Position numbers and translations under genes: made by a program. From assembly GCA_037179515.1 (NCBI GenBank), contig JAXCGZ010016988.1, positions 140,001 through 170,000 of the forward strand: a DNA stretch of 30,000 nt, written 5' to 3'. The stretch's first letter is position 1. Each line of letters opens with the position of its first letter. This stretch comes from Halocaridina rubra (Eukaryota; Arthropoda; Malacostraca; Decapoda; Atyidae). Below, one piece after another: positions 24,266 to 30,000 of this stretch. The notes beneath the pieces were generated by a model. That model worked only from the letters and a program-made list of their open reading frames with translations, was not told where the DNA came from and searched no databases.

Positions 24266-24519
24266 GGTGGCGTCTTCTTTAATATTTCAGAATGTCAACC
24301 AGCAGTTGTTATAATGTTTTGCTATTTGTCGCTCAATATTTCAAGATCGCAGATTATTTTATCCTTAGTTATTTTTTCTTTTATGCATATAACATTCGCC
24401 AGTTGTATGCATTTTGTTACCAAATTCTGATGAAGTTGATATTTTTATAAATTTATTGGCATAAATTTTCAGAATCTTTTTACGTTGCTTAGATTATATG
24501 GGTGAGAGAATGCCTTGCT

Positions 24520-24523
<4 letters not shown>
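24266..24523. other. No feature seen
   Basis: AT-rich DNA between SINE-B and the SINE-A array. Confidence 0.5.

Positions 24524-24607
<84 letters not shown>
24524..24607. repeat. (TA)n microsatellite
   Basis: Pure TA repeat on the left edge of the SINE-A inverted array. Confidence 0.98.
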
Positions 24608-24610
<3 letters not shown>

Positions 24611-24619
24611 TCATTTTTT

Positions 24620-24690
24620 ACCCCGACCAGGACTCGAACCTAGGACTTATGATTACTAAGTCAAGGCGCTACCACTACACCACAGAAGGT
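24620..24690 (-). mobile_element. SINE-A tRNA-like head
   Basis: A-box-like GTGGTGTAGTGG and B-box GGTTCGAGTCC on the minus strand. Confidence 0.85.
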
Positions 24691-24891
24691 TAAAAGGAAT
24701 CCAACCTTATAGCTTATATCTGCTATACTTAGGAATGAACGCATTCTATCTGAATGCCATTATGTTCATATTACAGATTCCCCAATCTCACTCGTGGCTT
24801 CATTTTAGCATTTAATTCAATTCCCAATCTCATTCGGGCCATGAAATATCAAATAAGCACATTACATATGTGAAAACATGAATCATTTTTT

Positions 24892-24962
24892 ACCCCGACC
24901 GGGACTCGAACCTAGGACTTATGATTACTAAGTCAAGGCGCTACCACTACACCACAGAAGGT
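24892..24962 (-). mobile_element. SINE-A tRNA-like head
   Basis: Same boxes as the previous head, one period (272 bp) on. Confidence 0.85.
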
Positions 24963-25163
24963 TAAAAGGAATCCAACCTTATAGCTTATATCTGCTATAC
25001 TTAGGAATGAACGCATTCTATCTGAATGCCACTATGTTCATATTACAGATTCCCCAACCTCACTCGTGGCTTCATTTTAGCATTTAATTCAATTCCCAAT
25101 GTCATTCGGGCTATGAAATATCAAATAAGCACATTACATATGTGAAAACATGAATCATGATTT

Positions 25164-25230
25164 ACCCGGACCGGGACTCGAACCTAGGACTTATGATTAC
25201 TAAGTCAAGGCGCTACCACTACACCACAGA
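25164..25230 (-). mobile_element. SINE-A tRNA-like head, truncated at inversion
   Basis: Same head with the 5' acceptor side lost at the inversion breakpoint. Confidence 0.8.
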
Positions 25231-25549
25231 TGGGTGTAAAATGTGATTCATGTTTTCACATATGTAATGTGCTTATTTGATATTTCATGGCCCGAATGAG
25301 ATTGGGAATTGAATTAAATGCTAAAATGAAGCCACGAGTGAGGTTGGGGAATCTGTAATTTGAACATGGTGGCATTCAGATAGAATGCGTTCATTCCTAA
25401 GTATAGCAGATATAAGGTATAAGGTTGGATTCCTTTTAACCTTCTGTGGTGTAGTGGTAGCGCCTTGACTTAGTAATCATAAGTCCTAGGTTCGAGTCCC
25501 GGTCGGGGTAAAAAATGATTCATGTTTTCACATATGTAATGTGCTTATT

Positions 25550-25551
<2 letters not shown>
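25231..25551 (+). repeat. SINE-A units, inverted half of array
   Basis: The reverse complement of the 272-bp unit: a partial end (25235-25249), one complete unit (25250-25521), then a partial unit running into (TA)n. Together with 24608-25230 this forms a large inverted repeat. Confidence 0.93.
25439..25509 (+). mobile_element. SINE-A tRNA-like head, best preserved
   Basis: A 71-nt cloverleaf can be drawn. The acceptor stem is partly paired (ACCTT against GGGGT with wobbles). The D-stem is GGTG / CGCC, the anticodon stem GACTTA / TAAGTC with loop GTAATCA (AAT at the anticodon position), and the T-loop TTCGAGT lies inside B box GGTTCGAGTCC. The imperfect acceptor and 6-bp anticodon stem suggest a SINE-borne derivative and not a working tRNA gene. 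Confidence 0.75.

Positions 25552-25642
<91 letters not shown>
25552..25642. repeat. (TA)n microsatellite
   Basis: Pure TA repeat on the right edge of the SINE-A inverted array. Confidence 0.98.
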
Positions 25643-26148
<506 letters not shown>

Positions 26149-26206
26149 ATATGAATATATATTGTAATAATGAGTAAGCACAAACTGTTAGCATATAGCA
26201 CTAAGT

Positions 26207-26372
26207 GGTAAGGAAGTCCATCAGTGAAACAACACAGACAAAAATAACGCTATATTTCGGATCCTAACTGGACCCCTTCTTAAGCACAAGTGCTTGAGAA
26301 GGGGTCCAGTTTAGGATCCGAAATATAGCGTTATTTTTTCTATGACTTGTTTCACTGATGGGCTTCCTTACC
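26207..26372. repeat. 166-bp foldback palindrome
   Basis: Near-perfect inverted repeat centred at about 26288. The left arm starts GGTAAGGAAGTCCATCAGTG and the right arm ends CACTGATGGGCTTCCTTACC. The inner arms (ATAACGCTATATTTCGGATCC and its complement) are essentially perfect, and the centre closes AAGCAC / GTGCTT. The main mismatch is a small deletion in the right arm near 26340-26346. No open frame. It could be a foldback or MITE-like element, or two inverted copies of one short repeat. Confidence 0.9.
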
Positions 26373-26425
26373 ATATTGTAAACATTTGTATTCTTTACAG
26401 ATAATTTTTCAAAACTAAATCGCTT

Positions 26426-26428
<3 letters not shown>

Positions 26429-26516
<88 letters not shown>
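26429..26516. repeat. (TA)n microsatellite
   Basis: TA repeat abutting the 3' end of the minus-strand LINE J2, as at 18375-18439 for J1. Confidence 0.98.
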
Positions 26517-28468
<1,952 letters not shown>

Positions 28469-28484
28469 AAATTTATTTATTCTT

Positions 28485-28512
28485 ACACACACACACACAC
28501 ACACACATACAC

Positions 28513-28543
<31 letters not shown>
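28485..28543. repeat. (CA)n microsatellite, imperfect
   Basis: CA repeat with CATA and CG variants, leading straight into LINE copy C. Confidence 0.97.
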
Positions 28544-29078
28544 GAAATATTTATGTAACCTATGTGAGGCCAAAACTCGAATATCAGCCCCCTTTTGGAA
28601 TCCGCACTTGAAAAAGCACATAACTAAGCTTGAAAAAGTTCAAAGACATGCCACGAAACTGGTGCCAGAAATACGCAATCTCAGTTATGATGAGAGGCTG
28701 AGGGAATTAGACTTACTATCACTCGAAGCTAGAAGAGTGAGGGGGGATATGGTGACAGTCTTTAAATTCCTTCATGGTTATGATAGAGTGGATAGGGATC
28801 AATATTTTGATATGGCTGGCTCTAGAACTAGAGGTCATAGTTTGAAGCTTCGTAAGAAAACTTCTTCGCAGGATGTAAGGAAATACTTTTTCAGTGTAAG
28901 AGTAGTTGATAATTGGAATTGGCTAAGCGAGGAGGTATTTAATGCTATCTCAATCCATAGTTTTAAGGACAGGTATGATAAGTATAACTAAGTATAAAAT
29001 GGAACCGATCAGGAGACGGGAAGATACGAGCTTTGGGCTCTTTCCCGTAAACACAATTAGGTAATCACAATTAGGTAA

Positions 29079-29080
<2 letters not shown>
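28544..29080 (+). mobile_element. CR1-like LINE copy C, 5'-truncated
   Basis: Starts AGAAATATTTATGTAACC inside the ORF right after (CA)n. It continues through the C-terminal coding part and 3' UTR to two tandem AATTAGGTAATCAC tail units and (CA)n. A 1-bp deletion near 28584 (ATATCAGCC against ATATGCAGCC) breaks the frame. Confidence 0.93.
28608..28991 (+). pseudogene. CR1-like RT C-terminal fragment
   Basis: 127 open codons downstream of the frameshift, matching the last part of the 15.4-kb protein ([40 protein letters not shown]) with a few substitutions. No RT catalytic motifs because of the 5' truncation. Confidence 0.88.
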
Positions 29081-29126
<46 letters not shown>

Positions 29127-29132
29127 GCGCGC
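29081..29132. repeat. (CA)n(CG)n microsatellite between LINE copies
   Basis: CA repeat turning into four CG units, joining LINE copy C to copy D. Confidence 0.97.
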
Positions 29133-29935
29133 GAAACATGAACAGTGGTAGAGAGTTTCAGGAGGATTTAAATAGTCTGCATGAGTGGTCAGAAAAGTGG
29201 CTAATGAAATTCAGTTCTTCAAAATTTAAGGTAATGAAAATGGGTACAAGTGCAAGAAGGTCCGGGCTCGACTACTCAATGGTAGGAGTAAAACTTCAAG
29301 AGACAGAGAATGAGAGAGATCTAGGAGTAAACATACTGGCCGATTTACCTCCAGAAATACATATAAATGGCATAGAAAGGCCAGCATATGCTTTCTTAGC
29401 AAATGTAAGGGTAGCCTTCAACCACATGGACAAGGAAATGTTTAGAAATATTCATGTAAACTATGTGAAGCCAAAGCTTGAATATGCAGCACCCTTTTGG
29501 AATGCGCACTCTAAAAAGCACATAGTTAAGCTGGAAAAAGTTCAGAGACATGCCACGAAGCTGGTGCCAGAAATACGCAATCTCAGTTATGAGGAGAGGC
29601 TGAGGGAATTAGACTTACCATCACTCGAATTTAGAAGAATGAGGGGGGATATGGTGACGGTTTTTAAATTCCTTCATGGTTATGACAGAGGGGATAGGGA
29701 TCGAAATTTTGATATGGCTGGCACTAGAACTATAGGTCATAGTTTGAAGCTTCACAAGAAAACTTCTATACAGGATGTAAGGAAGTACTTTTTTTAGTGT
29801 AAGAGTTCATAATTGGAATTGGCTAAGCCAGGAGGTAGTTAATGCTAACTCAATCCATAGCTGTAAGGACAAGTATGATAAGTATCACGATGTAAAAATG
29901 GAACCGACCAGGAGACGGGAAGTTACAAGCTTGGG
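29133..29935 (+). mobile_element. CR1-like LINE copy D, 5'-truncated
   Basis: Begins near GAACAGTGGTAGAGAG inside the RT domain, just after the FADD box, following (CA)n(CG)n. It is more diverged than B1, B2 and C. The 3' UTR is recognised (ATGGAACCGACCAGGAGACG) but the element is cut at about 29935, before the AATTAGGTAAT tail. Confidence 0.9.
29138..29797 (+). pseudogene. CR1-like RT C-terminal part, older copy
   Basis: 219 open codons from the post-FADD region to KYFF, where a TTTTTTTAG run (about 29788-29797) ends the frame; other copies read TACTTTTTCAGTG here. Substitutions relative to the 15.4-kb copy are many (for example NYVKPKLEYAAPFWNAHSKK), consistent with an older insertion. Confidence 0.87.
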
Positions 29936-30000
29936 GAGCGAGGTGGTAGTTAATGCTAACTCAATCCATAGCTGTAAGGACAAGTATGATAAGTATCACG
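29936..30000 (+). repeat. Partial 111-bp tandem duplication of LINE copy D
   Basis: AGCGAGGTGGTAGTTAATGC onward repeats about 29825-29889 almost base for base, offset by 111 bp. It continues past the window edge. Confidence 0.9.

Larger units (their letters stand above)
24608..25230 (-). repeat. SINE-A tandem units, forward half of array
   Basis: Units begin GAATCAT at 24608, 24880 and 25152, a constant 272-bp period. The third is cut after 25230. Each holds a minus-strand tRNA-like head with an intact B box (complement GGACTCGAACC) and the stem GACTTA / TAAGTC around a 7-nt loop. The units differ from one another at only a handful of positions. Confidence 0.93.

Noticed and set aside
24620..25509. 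SINE-A heads as functional tRNA genes
   Set aside because: Acceptor and anticodon stems are imperfect, copies occur only inside repeat units, and no isolated intact tRNA is present. Treated as SINE heads.

Overview
This window looks like intergenic, repeat-dominated nuclear DNA from an animal, most likely an arthropod and plausibly a decapod crustacean. The reasons are very long dinucleotide microsatellites (over 30 tracts, mainly TA, CA and CT/GA), several decayed non-LTR retrotransposon families, a Ty3/gypsy-type LTR element, tRNA-derived SINEs, and a short interstitial TTAGG-type telomere-like motif. I see no bacterial operon structure and no host gene I can identify. The species assignment is inference.

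Layout. 1-4050: AT-rich DNA with (TA)n, (CA)n and (CT)n tracts, a degenerate copy of tRNA-derived SINE family A (286-548), three small hairpins (2507-2601), one copy of a second SINE family B (3531-3685), and a SINE-A copy (3919-4050) that appears to be split by the next element. 4051-9784: a minus-strand Ty3/gypsy-like element with gag (CCHC knuckle), aspartic protease, reverse transcriptase/RNase H and integrase in that order, broken by stops and frameshifts. It is bounded by ~100-bp direct repeats, has a primer-binding-site-like motif, and has a matching short sequence in the two flanks. 9785-12718: SINE-A remnants, three 586-bp tandem units each containing a SINE-A tRNA head, and a minus-strand CR1/Rex1-like LINE. 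12719-14994: microsatellites, a TAA tract and an inverted TTAGG motif. 14995-18374: three head-to-tail 5'-truncated CR1-like LINE copies, one with a 462-codon open reading frame. 18440-20757: a minus-strand copy of a second, jockey-like LINE family. 20790-24089: microsatellites, a second CR1-like pair (21775-22170), and one unassigned 99-codon open frame (23324-23623). 24090-24265: SINE-B with a recognisable tRNA cloverleaf and A-tail. 24524-25642: a 272-bp-period SINE-A array containing an inversion. 26207-26372: a long foldback palindrome. 26517-28350: jockey-like LINE fragments in opposite orientations separated by TA tracts. 28544-30000: another head-to-tail CR1-like chain.

The most interesting pattern is that essentially every CR1-like LINE copy here lies in a head-to-tail chain, and its boundaries fall in AC-type simple repeats (CA, or CATA/CATG) on the LINE sense strand. 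This suggests microsatellite-targeted or tail-targeted insertion. There is no cellular pathway to reconstruct: the coding content is transposon-derived, and most of it is broken.
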